Below, piece after piece: positions 20,730 to 27,837 of a stretch of 27,837 nucleotides of DNA (the stretch's first letter is position 1; every line of letters starts with the position of its first letter). Source of the DNA: UBA7328 sp002471345 (GTDB lineage: Bacteria > Bacteroidota > Bacteroidia > Chitinophagales > Saprospiraceae). The stretch is taken from contig CAXGOB010000064.1 in assembly GCA_964011275.1 (NCBI GenBank), forward strand, positions 1-27,837, read 5' to 3'. Made by a program: the position numbers and the translations under genes. The notes under the pieces were generated by a model. The model did not search any database. It worked only from the letters and a program-made list of their open reading frames with translations, and was not told where the DNA came from.

Positions 20730-22441
20730 TGAGAATTACTTTTAAAAGCGTAAAATATAAAAACACCCTTTCCACTGGAAATTCATTTACGACAATTCAA
20801 CTAGACCGAAAACCTACTACCCTTATCAGTGGTTCTAATGGTAGTGGTAAATCAACTCTATTGGATGCTATCGTGTATGGACTTTATGGGAAGCCTTTCC
20901 GTAAAATTAATAAACCACAGCTCGTAAATAGTATTAATAAAAAGGATATGCTGGTTGAGGTCAGCTTTGCCGTTGGTGGTTCTACATATATGATTCGCCG
21001 TGGTATGAAACCAAATGTGTTTGAAATCTTTAAGGACGGTACCTTACTGAACCAGGATTCAGCCAAAAGAGATTATCAGTCTTATTTGGAACAAAATATT
21101 CTGGGAATCAACTATAAATCATTCAATCAGATTGTTGTCCTCGGTAGTGCTACCTATGTTCCATTTATGGAATTGCCGGTGGGTCAACGCCGTGAAATTA
21201 TTGAGGATCTGCTAGACATTCAGGTATTCAGTACTATGAATTTATTAGTTAAAGATAAAATCAATGATAATAAAATAAATGTTAATGAAAATAGTTACCA
21301 GATAGATCTCATTGAATCCAAGATTGAATCCGCAAAGGAACACCAGACTGAAATGCTTGGATTAAAAGAGGCTGAGGTCGAGAAAATTAAGGAGAAGATG
21401 GGTGAGCACATATCGAGGGTGGAACAAGAAAAAGAGTCTATCGAAACAGTCGAAGGTGAGATCGCCGCGCTCATTGAAACCATCCAAGATAAGGCGAGTG
21501 TCAAGTCCAAAGCCGAGAAGGCCAGGTCGTTAAAGCATGAACTCGAGTCAACCATTAGAACTTATAATAAAGAATTAGCATTCTACCATAACCATGATAA
21601 TTGCCCTACTTGTAAACAAGGTATTGAGCACTCGTTCAAGGAAAATGTAGTTACTGAAAAAGGTAAAAAGGTATCTGAGATCAAGGCGGCCCTTGTAGAA
21701 TTATCGGAAAAGGTAAAAGGTTATGAGGCTCGGATTGAGGAAATTTCTGTGATTGAGGATACAATTCGAGATAAAAACCTGACCATTAGTGAGCATAGAG
21801 CACATATTCGTATGTCAAAAACTGCTTTAAAAGAATATAAATCTGAATTAGATAAAGCAGAAAAAGAAGTAGAAGAAGTTGATGGTTCAAAACTACAGGC
21901 AGCCAAGGAAACACTAGGTGTGTATCAAACAGATCGAGCTGAAATGCTTGACGAAAGAGACACATTGAATGTCGTATCAACTATTCTTAAGGATGGTGGC
22001 ATTAAGTCTAAAATAATCAAACAATATATTCCGGTGATGAATAAACTTATCAATAAATATCTTGGTGCATTTGATTTATTTGTAGACTTTCAATTGGACG
22101 AAAACTTTAATGAGATTATCAAGTCTCGATTCCGGGATACGTTTTCATACTCATCATTTTCTGAGGGTGAAAAGTTACGCATCTCCTTATCAATTATGTT
22201 GGCTTGGCGATCCGTTGCCAAACTTCGTAATTCGGTAACAACAAATCTGCTCATTCTTGATGAAACATTGGATGGTGCTATGGATAATGTTGGTGTGGAA
22301 AACTTGATCGAAACTCTAAATAATCTAAACAAGGACGATAATATATTTGTAATCTCACACCGTGGTGATCAATTTGCAGAAAAATTCACTTCACATGTAA
22401 GATTCCAAAAAGTTAAAAACTTCAGTGAAATTGCAGCATAG
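20729..22441 (+). CDS. 46: Recombination endonuclease subunit gp46 (SbcC/Rad50-like)
   Basis: 570 residues (T4 560). Walker A GSNGSGKST at 35-43, a Q-loop region (FNQIVVLG), two coiled-coil arms around a zinc hook CPTC at 292-295, the ABC signature FSEGEKLRISLS, and Walker B LLILDE at 507-512, then a His-switch SHR. ATP-driven partner of gp47. The layout is complete, with no truncation. Immediately after it T4 has the clamp and clamp-loader genes; here a 76-residue unknown gene and gene 43 follow. Confidence 0.95.
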   Translation: MRITFKSVKYKNTLSTGNSFTTIQLDRKPTTLISGSNGSGKSTLLDAIVYGLYGKPFRKINKPQLVNSINKKDMLVEVSFAVGGSTYMIRRGMKPNVFEIFKDGTLLNQDSAKRDYQSYLEQNILGINYKSFNQIVVLGSATYVPFMELPVGQRREIIEDLLDIQVFSTMNLLVKDKINDNKINVNENSYQIDLIESKIESAKEHQTEMLGLKEAEVEKIKEKMGEHISRVEQEKESIETVEGEIAALIETIQDKASVKSKAEKARSLKHELESTIRTYNKELAFYHNHDNCPTCKQGIEHSFKENVVTEKGKKVSEIKAALVELSEKVKGYEARIEEISVIEDTIRDKNLTISEHRAHIRMSKTALKEYKSELDKAEKEVEEVDGSKLQAAKETLGVYQTDRAEMLDERDTLNVVSTILKDGGIKSKIIKQYIPVMNKLINKYLGAFDLFVDFQLDENFNEIIKSRFRDTFSYSSFSEGEKLRISLSIMLAWRSVAKLRNSVTTNLLILDETLDGAMDNVGVENLIETLNNLNKDDNIFVISHRGDQFAEKFTSHVRFQKVKNFSEIAA

Positions 22442-22453
22442 GGAGGACGGCAA

Positions 22454-22684
22454 ATGTTACATTCTGTGGAAGATTTAATTCGCAGACTCAACATAATGAA
22501 AGACAAGGCAATACTGGTCCATAGATTGAGAAATGAATTTTCTGAACTTTCTTACAAGGAATATGATAAGGTATCTTGCCAAGCACTTATCGATGATATC
22601 CAGGCTATGGCATATGGTATTGCTAATGATAAGGAAGGCGATGAGATCATTACTGAAATGGACTCATGGAAAGAAAATGGTTGA
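22454..22684 (+). CDS. Small acidic helical protein between 46 and 43
   Basis: 76 residues, helical and charged throughout (SVEDLIRRLNIMKDKAILVHRLRNEFSEL, then CQALIDDIQAMAYGI, DEIITEMDSWKENG). No family recognised. GGAGG lies 8 bases before the ATG. Its TGA is the first part of the -35 of the gene 43 promoter. Confidence 0.65.
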   Translation: MLHSVEDLIRRLNIMKDKAILVHRLRNEFSELSYKEYDKVSCQALIDDIQAMAYGIANDKEGDEIITEMDSWKENG

Positions 22685-22709
22685 CAAATTGTTTCTTATG
22701 TTATACAAT
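22681..22709 (+). promoter_or_regulatory. Sigma70-type promoter for DNA polymerase
   Basis: TTGACA (22681-22686, overlapping the preceding stop codon), 17-base spacer, TACAAT (22704-22709). Drives gene 43, whose start is 29 bases downstream. Confidence 0.8.
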
Positions 22710-22737
22710 GTAAACATCACTGAACAAAAGGTATATT

Positions 22738-25278
22738 ATGACTTCATTCTACACATCAGTCGATCGCTGGGGCAACAATATTCTCTGGCGTGGATACAAA
22801 AACGGCAAACGGTTCTCTCGTAAGGTTCCATTCAAGCCTACTTTATATCTAAACACACGCAAGCCTGGTGGTGAGTTTCGGTCCCTAATCGGTGACAAGG
22901 AACTTCATCCTAAGACCTTCGACTCTATGTCCGAGGCCAAACAGTTCGTTGAGGAATACAAAGGTATTTCCAACATGGGCATCTATGGCAATACTAACTA
23001 TGTTGCTCAGTTCATTCAGGAAAATTATCCTGGTGAAATCAAATTCAATATGTCTGATATTAATATTGTGTCCTTCGACATTGAGGTTGACATCAGTGAC
23101 GGCTATGCTGACATTGATACTGCCGACAAGGAAATCACATCCATTGCATATAAATCTTCTAAGAGCAATACCTATCATTTGCTCGGCCGCAAGGACTATG
23201 ACAAATATGCTACCACTACCGACATCAATCCTGATGATATTCACTTTATGAAATTTGACACCGAGGAAGGTTTGCTTCGTCGGTTTATTGACATTTGGAA
23301 AAATGATTATCCTGATATCGTAACCGGATGGAACGTCGAGTACTTTGACATTCAATATATTGTCACACGTATCATACGACTTCTGGGTGACGAAAGAGCA
23401 AAGGATCTATCTCCTTGGCGGTCTATCAAACAAAACACACGGACGTTCTTTGGTAAGGAACAATCAACCTATAAAATGTCTGGCCTTCACGTAATTGACT
23501 ACATGGATGCCTTCAAAAAATTTGGTTACAAATATGGTACCCAGGAATCATACAAACTCGACCATGTGGCTCATACAGTCCTTGGTGAGAAAAAATTGGA
23601 TTATTCTGAATATGGTAACCTGACAGCCCTGTACGAACAAAATCCCCAACTGTATCTTGACTATAACCTCAAGGATACACAGCTCATCCAAAAATTTGAG
23701 GATGAAACCGGTCTCTTATCGTTGGTTATGACTGTTGCTTACGGTGGTGGTGATAATATTCCTGCAGCGTTTGGTACGGTGGGCATATGGGAAACAACTC
23801 TCTATCGTCGGCTAATCGCTGATAAGATTGTACCTGACATCAAAGGTGGTCCTGGCGAACGGGTTGAGGAACTGGTTGGTGGTTATGTAAAGGATCCCGA
23901 CACGGGTCTTCATCCTTGGATTGTTTCATTTGACTTGAACTCTCTGTATCCTCACCTGATGTTACAATATAATATGTCACCAGAAACTTACATTGATGAT
24001 CGTCGTGAATATGTCAGCCAGGATATGGTGCTTGAGGATAAATTCCAAAACAATGATCCATCTGTTTCTGTTTGTGCAAATGGTGCTTGTTTCAATAATG
24101 AAAAGGTTGGCATCATTCCAACAATCATTGACGAATATTATAACCGCCGGTCATTAATCAAAAAGGAAATGCTAGAGGTCGAACAACGACTCGAGGATGC
24201 CACCGATCCTGGTGAGAAGGAAAGGCTCAAACGTGAGGCGAATCAACTTCACAACTCTCAGATGGCTATCAAAATTAGTATGAACTCACTATATGGTGCC
24301 ACGGCAAACATTTATTTCCTCTACTATATTAACGACATGGCTGAGGCGATCACTACATCTGGTCAGTTGTCCATTCGATATGCTCAAAAATCAGTCAATG
24401 CATATATGAACAAATTGCTCAAAACCGATGACAAGGACTATATTGCATACATTGACACAGATTCAATCTATGTTCACTTCGGCCCATTGATTGAGGCATC
24501 ATTTGGAACCACAGACATTGACCGCCAACAGGGCGAGGCATTCCTTGACCAGGTGTGTGGTACCAAAATCGAAAATATCATTGATGCTGGCTATGAGGAA
24601 CTTGCTAAAAAAATGGGTGCCTATCGCCAGGCAATGTTCATGAAACGTGAAAAAATTACCGACAAGTCTTTGTTCGTTGCTAAAAAACGGTACATCATGA
24701 ATACACTCAATTCCGAAGGTGTTCACTACGAAAAACCAAAAATCTCTGTAACCGGTCTTGAGTCTGTTCGTTCGTCTACTCCCGAGGTTTGCCGAGAGAA
24801 AATGAAGGAAACCTTTGCCGTGATCATGAATGGTGACGAAGAGGAAACCCAGTCATTTATTGCTGACTTTCGTGAGAAATTCAAATCATATGGCCCAGAG
24901 GAAATTGGTAAAACATCTGGTACCGATAACATTGGCAAATACGAGGACCGTGCTAATCTTTACCGTAAAGGCACACCTATTCATGTTCGAGGTGCTATCT
25001 TGTACAATCACCACCTCAAGCAGAAAAAACTAAATAAACGGTACGAACAGGTACAATCTGGTGATAAAGTCAAATTTGTCTATCTGAAGGTGCCAAATCC
25101 AATCCGAGAGAATACTATATCTTTTCCTGGTGTCTTGCCCAACGAAATGGGCCTCCATGATTATATCGACTACGACACTCAGTTCGAAAAGGTATTCCTC
25201 AGTCCTATTGAGCACATTCTCGATGCTCTTGGCTGGTCCTCGGAGAAAATAAGTACTCTCGAAGATTTCTTTTCATAG
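22738..25278 (+). CDS. 43: Family B DNA polymerase gp43
   Basis: 846 residues (T4 898). The 3'-5' exonuclease is intact: DIE at 114-116, FD with Asp204, and the third-motif Asp313 in YNLKD. Polymerase motifs: SFDLNSLYP with Asp399, KISMNSLYGA near 511-520, and YIDTDS with Asp573 and Asp575. KKRYIMN and a basic thumb follow. The end ...ISTLEDFFS is the clamp-interacting type tail. Replicative polymerase, to work with sliding clamp gp45, which is not in this window. Codon use is richer in CGN arginine codons than the late genes at 600-4500. Confidence 0.96.
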   Translation: MTSFYTSVDRWGNNILWRGYKNGKRFSRKVPFKPTLYLNTRKPGGEFRSLIGDKELHPKTFDSMSEAKQFVEEYKGISNMGIYGNTNYVAQFIQENYPGEIKFNMSDINIVSFDIEVDISDGYADIDTADKEITSIAYKSSKSNTYHLLGRKDYDKYATTTDINPDDIHFMKFDTEEGLLRRFIDIWKNDYPDIVTGWNVEYFDIQYIVTRIIRLLGDERAKDLSPWRSIKQNTRTFFGKEQSTYKMSGLHVIDYMDAFKKFGYKYGTQESYKLDHVAHTVLGEKKLDYSEYGNLTALYEQNPQLYLDYNLKDTQLIQKFEDETGLLSLVMTVAYGGGDNIPAAFGTVGIWETTLYRRLIADKIVPDIKGGPGERVEELVGGYVKDPDTGLHPWIVSFDLNSLYPHLMLQYNMSPETYIDDRREYVSQDMVLEDKFQNNDPSVSVCANGACFNNEKVGIIPTIIDEYYNRRSLIKKEMLEVEQRLEDATDPGEKERLKREANQLHNSQMAIKISMNSLYGATANIYFLYYINDMAEAITTSGQLSIRYAQKSVNAYMNKLLKTDDKDYIAYIDTDSIYVHFGPLIEASFGTTDIDRQQGEAFLDQVCGTKIENIIDAGYEELAKKMGAYRQAMFMKREKITDKSLFVAKKRYIMNTLNSEGVHYEKPKISVTGLESVRSSTPEVCREKMKETFAVIMNGDEEETQSFIADFREKFKSYGPEEIGKTSGTDNIGKYEDRANLYRKGTPIHVRGAILYNHHLKQKKLNKRYEQVQSGDKVKFVYLKVPNPIRENTISFPGVLPNEMGLHDYIDYDTQFEKVFLSPIEHILDALGWSSEKISTLEDFFS

Positions 25279-25287
25279 GAGACAAAT

Positions 25288-25527
25288 ATGTCAGATTTAA
25301 ACGAAATGAAAAAACGGCTGGAAGCTATTCAGAAACAAATAAATTTTGTGACTGATTCAAATGAAATTTTAAAAGATGGCTCTCCATCAGATGTAATAGA
25401 ATCAGGTTTAAAAATTACTGATGAATACAAAGGTAAGCTCCAACGTGAGTTTGATGCTTTGTCTGATTTGGTAAAGATTGCGGAAATGCGTGAGGAGGAG
25501 ACTACTGATGATAGTGGACAAAATTAA
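25288..25527 (+). CDS. Small acidic coiled-coil protein
   Basis: 79 residues, mainly helical: MKKRLEAIQKQINFVTDS, then KITDEYKGKLQREFDALSDLVKIAEMREEE, ending acidic (TTDDSGQN). No domain recognised. AGGAGA precedes the start; its end overlaps the MazG-like gene by 20 bases. Confidence 0.65.
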   Translation: MSDLNEMKKRLEAIQKQINFVTDSNEILKDGSPSDVIESGLKITDEYKGKLQREFDALSDLVKIAEMREEETTDDSGQN

Positions 25528-25771
25528 GCAAGAGGCATTGACCATTACTATGGAGGAATGTGCAGAACTACAAGTAGAAGCTGCAAAAATTATTCGGTTT
25601 GGTTCTGACACCGCCGAAAATATCCACAAACTTGAAGTGGAAGTTGGCGATCTGATGTGTATGATCGACCTATTGGACCAATATGGTCTTATTGATCTTA
25701 AGGAAGTGGCAGAACATAAAGCCGCTAAGAGACAAAAATTGAAACAGTGGTCGGATCTAATCGACCTCTAA
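25508..25771 (+). CDS. MazG-like nucleotide pyrophosphohydrolase
   Basis: 87 residues from ATG 25508, with GGAGGAG 8-10 bases upstream; the frame continues back in the previous gene but without a ribosome site. The metal-binding pattern EECAE at 16-20 followed by EVEVGD at 43-48 is the ExxE...ExxD signature of MazG/all-alpha NTP pyrophosphatases. Small phage members hydrolyse dNTPs or (p)ppGpp-like alarmones; which here is not visible. It sits just behind DNA polymerase, so a nucleotide-pool role fits. Confidence 0.8.
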   Translation: MIVDKIKQEALTITMEECAELQVEAAKIIRFGSDTAENIHKLEVEVGDLMCMIDLLDQYGLIDLKEVAEHKAAKRQKLKQWSDLIDL

Positions 25772-25781
25772 GGAAAGGATT

Positions 25782-25985
25782 ATGGAATTGAGAGAACGTA
25801 TGCTAAAAGCTATTCGGCTACACGCCGAGGCAGAAATTGAACTGCATAAAACAAATATTGAAGTCTATATGCAAAAGGTGGTCGGTATCGGTGAGCACTC
25901 CGATATCATTGAAACCATCCAAAAGGAATTGGATGCAATGGCAGCTGCTCAGGATCGTTTGGATATGATTACCAACCACTTTTAA
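25782..25985 (+). CDS. Conserved small helical protein of T4-like marine phages
   Basis: 67 residues: MELRERMLKAIRLHAEAEIELHKTNIEV, then a VGIGEHSDIIETIQKELDAMAAAQDRLDMI helix. The pattern (ELRERxL, HKxNIEV, VGIGEHxDIxE) is one I associate with a widespread unknown protein in cyanophages and relatives. Function unknown. AAGGA precedes the start. Confidence 0.75.
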   Translation: MELRERMLKAIRLHAEAEIELHKTNIEVYMQKVVGIGEHSDIIETIQKELDAMAAAQDRLDMITNHF

Positions 25986-26015
25986 TAAAAAAGTGAAAAA
26001 AAAGTAAAAAAATGG

Positions 26016-26044
26016 TTGACATTTGATTTTTTTCGTGTTATAGT
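26016..26044 (+). promoter_or_regulatory. Sigma70-type promoter
   Basis: TTGACA (26016-26021), 17-base spacer ending TGT, TATAGT (26039-26044), preceded by a 30-base A-rich tract like an UP element. It drives the GIY-YIG-like gene at 26084 and probably the following genes. Confidence 0.84.
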
Positions 26045-26083
26045 ATATTATGTAAGGTGAAAATGTGAAGGACCTTTTATATT

Positions 26084-26788
26084 ATGTTTGATGATCGTTC
26101 TGATTCCATACCAATGGCGTTCTGGGAAACCCTAGGACAATATGTGTATGGATATATGGAAAACAATCAGTTTGTCTACATTGGGAAGGGCAACGGTAAT
26201 CGTGCCCTTTCCCATACCAAGTCAAAAAACTACGACATGGACAACCTGGTTATTATTGCTCGGAATTTAGAAAACTTCCGAGAAGATAAAGGTGACATAC
26301 AAGCCTTTATACTAGAATCCTTTCTAATTGCAACTAATGACCCACGTGATAATTCTGTAGCTGGACACTATAAGGAGTGCTTTGTAATGGCTAAATTTTC
26401 TGAACTATTTGAAGAATTCAAAAAAGACCAACATGATAACTTTGAAACTATGCCAGAATGGTTTGTAGAAAATTATGAAAAAATGGCTGGACGGATCAAT
26501 GTTCTGACTGTAAAGTCAACACACCATGCAATGGAATTCTCTACACGGCAGCAAATGCAACCCTTCCTAGAAATCACCACCGAGGAAACTGCTCAGCTTA
26601 GAGTTGCAGTTTGGGCAAATGAATCCAAAAAGGATTCACGGATTGGACAATTATTCAAATTTTGTGAGTCTCTTGGCATTGAAAAATCAAAAATTGTCAA
26701 AACCGGCAACCGTGAGATTTATGCAATCGATGCTGATGGCATGACTGTTGAAACTGCCCTGCGGTTTATTGATGACTTCTTTTCGTAA
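26084..26788 (+). CDS. GIY-YIG-like protein (LEM-3-type nuclease fold)
   Basis: 234 residues. VYGY at 21-24 and VYIGKGNGNR at 31-40 form the GIY-YIG pair with the basic 'GKGxGxR' extension seen in LEM-3-like GIY-YIG domains. His44 follows, and Glu78 in AFILESFLI takes the position of the metal-binding glutamate. The remaining 130 residues have no recognised domain. A similar gene occurs in cyanophages without a known role. It lies behind its own strong promoter, so it is probably expressed early. It is not obviously a homing endonuclease, as it does not interrupt any gene. Confidence 0.75.
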   Translation: MFDDRSDSIPMAFWETLGQYVYGYMENNQFVYIGKGNGNRALSHTKSKNYDMDNLVIIARNLENFREDKGDIQAFILESFLIATNDPRDNSVAGHYKECFVMAKFSELFEEFKKDQHDNFETMPEWFVENYEKMAGRINVLTVKSTHHAMEFSTRQQMQPFLEITTEETAQLRVAVWANESKKDSRIGQLFKFCESLGIEKSKIVKTGNREIYAIDADGMTVETALRFIDDFFS

Positions 26789-26831
26789 GTGTCTAAATAC
26801 AATTACGACTTGAACAACTAATGAGGTTATA

Positions 26832-27146
26832 ATGAAGGAATATAAACACGACACGTCGCAAGAGTACGACGATATGGTTGGTTATGTTTCTGACGAGAAC
26901 TTACCTAATACTCTAGGTAGGTTTCTTGGTGAGGAAGATGAATACAAACCAACTGTAAAGCCAAAGCCACAGGACCCTGAGTTCCCAGAACAATGGCAAA
27001 AACTCTATGTAAACTTTAGAAATGAGGATGACTATAAAGCCTTTATGCTGGCTATAGGTGATAAACCTATGCCCAAGCTCAAGGATATGGTCTATAAAAT
27101 GGCAGACGAAAATATTGGTCTCGAATCATTTTTTGGTGGCGAATGA
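26832..27146 (+). CDS. Small hypothetical protein with W-x-x-x-x-V-x-F-R domain
   Basis: 104 residues. The acidic N-terminus (about 1-40, DTSQEYDDMVGYVSDE) is followed by PEFPEQWQKLYVNFRNEDDYKAFMLAIGDKPMPKLKD. The 'W-x-K-x-x-V-x-F' plus 'D-x-x-x-F' block recurs in the gene at 27355-27621 (PWKQMTIKFKSREHREDFAKRM). Ends ESFFGGE. It overlaps the next gene (ATGA). Function unknown. Confidence 0.6.
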   Translation: MKEYKHDTSQEYDDMVGYVSDENLPNTLGRFLGEEDEYKPTVKPKPQDPEFPEQWQKLYVNFRNEDDYKAFMLAIGDKPMPKLKDMVYKMADENIGLESFFGGE

Positions 27147-27340
27147 GACAGCTTGAAGTTCATTTTGTAAACCGTGGTTACAATACAGATGAGGGGAACC
27201 ATACGGTTCCTCTGATCAGCTTTGATATAAATTCAATATCAGGCAAACCCATGGCTCTCGTTAAGAGTCCTTTTGGACTAAAAGATAACACATTAATTGC
27301 ATTCTATGAAAATAATGAATGGTTATGCGATTTAGATTAA
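27143..27340 (+). CDS. Small hypothetical protein
   Basis: 65 residues, starting in the ATGA overlap with the preceding stop. Predicted strands (LEVHFVNRGYN, VPLISFDINS, MALVKSPFG, LIAFYENNEWLCDLD). No family recognised. Separated from the next gene by 14 bases that hold part of a promoter. Confidence 0.55.
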   Translation: MRQLEVHFVNRGYNTDEGNHTVPLISFDINSISGKPMALVKSPFGLKDNTLIAFYENNEWLCDLD

Positions 27341-27348
27341 ATTAGGGG

Positions 27349-27377
27349 TTGACAATGTATAAAAAAGTTGATACAAT
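27349..27377 (+). promoter_or_regulatory. Promoter-like sequence overlapping a start codon
   Basis: TTGACA (27349-27354), 17-base spacer, TACAAT (27372-27377). The predicted transcript would start after the ATG at 27355, so it could not serve that gene's full-length form but could serve the glycosyltransferase-like gene at 27614. Confidence 0.5.
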
Positions 27378-27621
27378 AGAGGAACTACAAAACGAATGGC
27401 GGAATCCATACGTTCAGTGGTATGCAGCTGGTATGCCATCTTTTACATCCGAGAAGCTAGAACCTTGGAAACAGATGACAATTAAATTTAAATCTCGTGA
27501 ACACCGAGAGGACTTTGCCAAACGGATGGGCTATCAGTTGACGGATAAAACAAACGTTGTATGGTTTCCTGAAAAGGGACGTGAACGTAATAATATGAAT
27601 AGGTATGTTGCAGATGAGTGA
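27355..27621 (+). CDS. Small hypothetical protein, possible paralog of 26832-27146
   Basis: 88 residues from ATG 27355 (a TTG two codons before is the -35 of the promoter-like sequence and is an unlikely start). The block NPYVQWYAAGMPSF is followed by PWKQMTIKFKSREHREDFAKRMGYQLTDKTNVVWFP; 'W-K-x-x-x-I-x-F-K-x-x-x-x-x-x-D-F-A' resembles the gene at 26832-27146. The family is unknown to me. The ATG of the final gene overlaps its end by 8 bases. Confidence 0.6.
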   Translation: MYKKVDTIEELQNEWRNPYVQWYAAGMPSFTSEKLEPWKQMTIKFKSREHREDFAKRMGYQLTDKTNVVWFPEKGRERNNMNRYVADE

Positions 27622-27837
27622 AGAATATCCCACAAAATATCCAATCTATATTATCTCAAAGGGTCGCCATGAGTCTCGTTATACGAGTAAGGCTCTTGAA
27701 GGTATGGGTGTTCCGTATTATATTGCGGTCGAACCACAAGAGTATGATGACTACTGCTCTGTGATTGACTCTAAAAAAGTATTGGCACTGCCTTTCAGTA
27801 ATCACGGCAAGGGCTCTGGTCCTGCTCGGAATTGGTG
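27614..27837 (+). CDS. Glycosyltransferase resembling the TET-associated family (3' end outside window)
   Basis: 74 residues plus two bases visible, cut by the window end. It begins YPIYIISKGRHESRYTSK, continues GVPYYIAVEPQEYDDY and VLALPFSNHGKGSGPARNW. This opening (YPIYIxSKGRxxSRxTSKxL ... VxVExxExxxY ... PARNW) is what I recognise as the TAGT family of glycosyltransferases, which in other phages sits with TET/JBP-type 5-methylcytosine oxygenases to glycosylate phage DNA. The following partner genes would be outside this window. The family call is moderate to good; the substrate is inferred. Confidence 0.72.
   Translation, partial: MSEEYPTKYPIYIISKGRHESRYTSKALEGMGVPYYIAVEPQEYDDYCSVIDSKKVLALPFSNHGKGSGPARNW

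Noticed and set aside
22885..23355. Minus-strand frame of 156 codons inside gene 43
   Set aside because: Antisense to the conserved exonuclease domain of DNA polymerase; codon pattern explained by the plus-strand gene.
26815..26832. TATAAT just before the gene at 26832
   Set aside because: No -35 at proper distance, and it overlaps the start codon of that gene.
1..27837. CRISPR array, insertion sequence or attachment site
   Set aside because: No regularly spaced repeats, transposase, integrase or terminal inverted repeats were seen; the gene set is that of a lytic T4-like phage.

Overview
The window is part of the genome of a T4-like contractile-tailed phage (myovirus), most likely marine. 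The evidence is a set of recognisable T4 core genes: a fused topoisomerase large subunit (39/60), topoisomerase medium subunit (52), a gp19/gp54-like tail tube protein, uvsY, uvsW, late sigma factor 55, recombination nuclease 47/46 and family B DNA polymerase 43. The DNA is AT-rich and tightly packed, with many ATGA and TAATG stop/start overlaps. Several small unknown proteins look like those of cyanophages and pelagiphages. The host cannot be named from this sequence; a marine proteobacterium is plausible.

Layout. (1) 1-4516, + strand: the end of a large unknown protein, three consecutive secreted proteins with signal peptides, then small membrane, coiled-coil and Cys-rich proteins around a class 3 lipase. 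(2) 4515-6688, - strand: a promoter, a YdcH/DUF465 protein, tRNA-Arg(UCU), three mini-genes and two methyltransferases, closed by an intrinsic terminator that faces the end of region 1. (3) 6697-11831, - strand: two paralogous glycosyltransferase-like proteins flanking a methyltransferase and a GT25-type glycosyltransferase, then three different HExxH zinc metallopeptidases and tiny membrane proteins, served by three consensus sigma70-type promoters. (4) 11865-15216, + strand: topoisomerase genes. (5) 15235-17958: a T4-type late promoter, the tail tube gene, then an early-type promoter with uvsY, a small ORF and uvsW. (6) 18055-22684: gene 55, an inserted CysC-like kinase/DUF2061/HIGH-motif nucleotidyltransferase trio, then 47 and 46. 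(7) 22681-25985: gene 43, a MazG-like pyrophosphohydrolase and small helical proteins. (8) 26016-27837: a GIY-YIG-like protein, three small proteins and the start of a glycosyltransferase resembling the TET-associated family.

How it works together: consensus TTGACA promoters with 16-17 bp spacers (often TGn-extended -10) would let host RNA polymerase express the takeover, replication and recombination genes early. Gene 55 then redirects polymerase to TATAAATA promoters such as the one before the tail tube gene. Topoisomerase, polymerase, 46/47, UvsY and UvsW form the replication-recombination core. The minus-strand sugar/methyl cluster, the secreted proteins and the metallopeptidases are accessory and probably deal with the host surface or host takeover. 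These accessory genes are the least explained part of the window.
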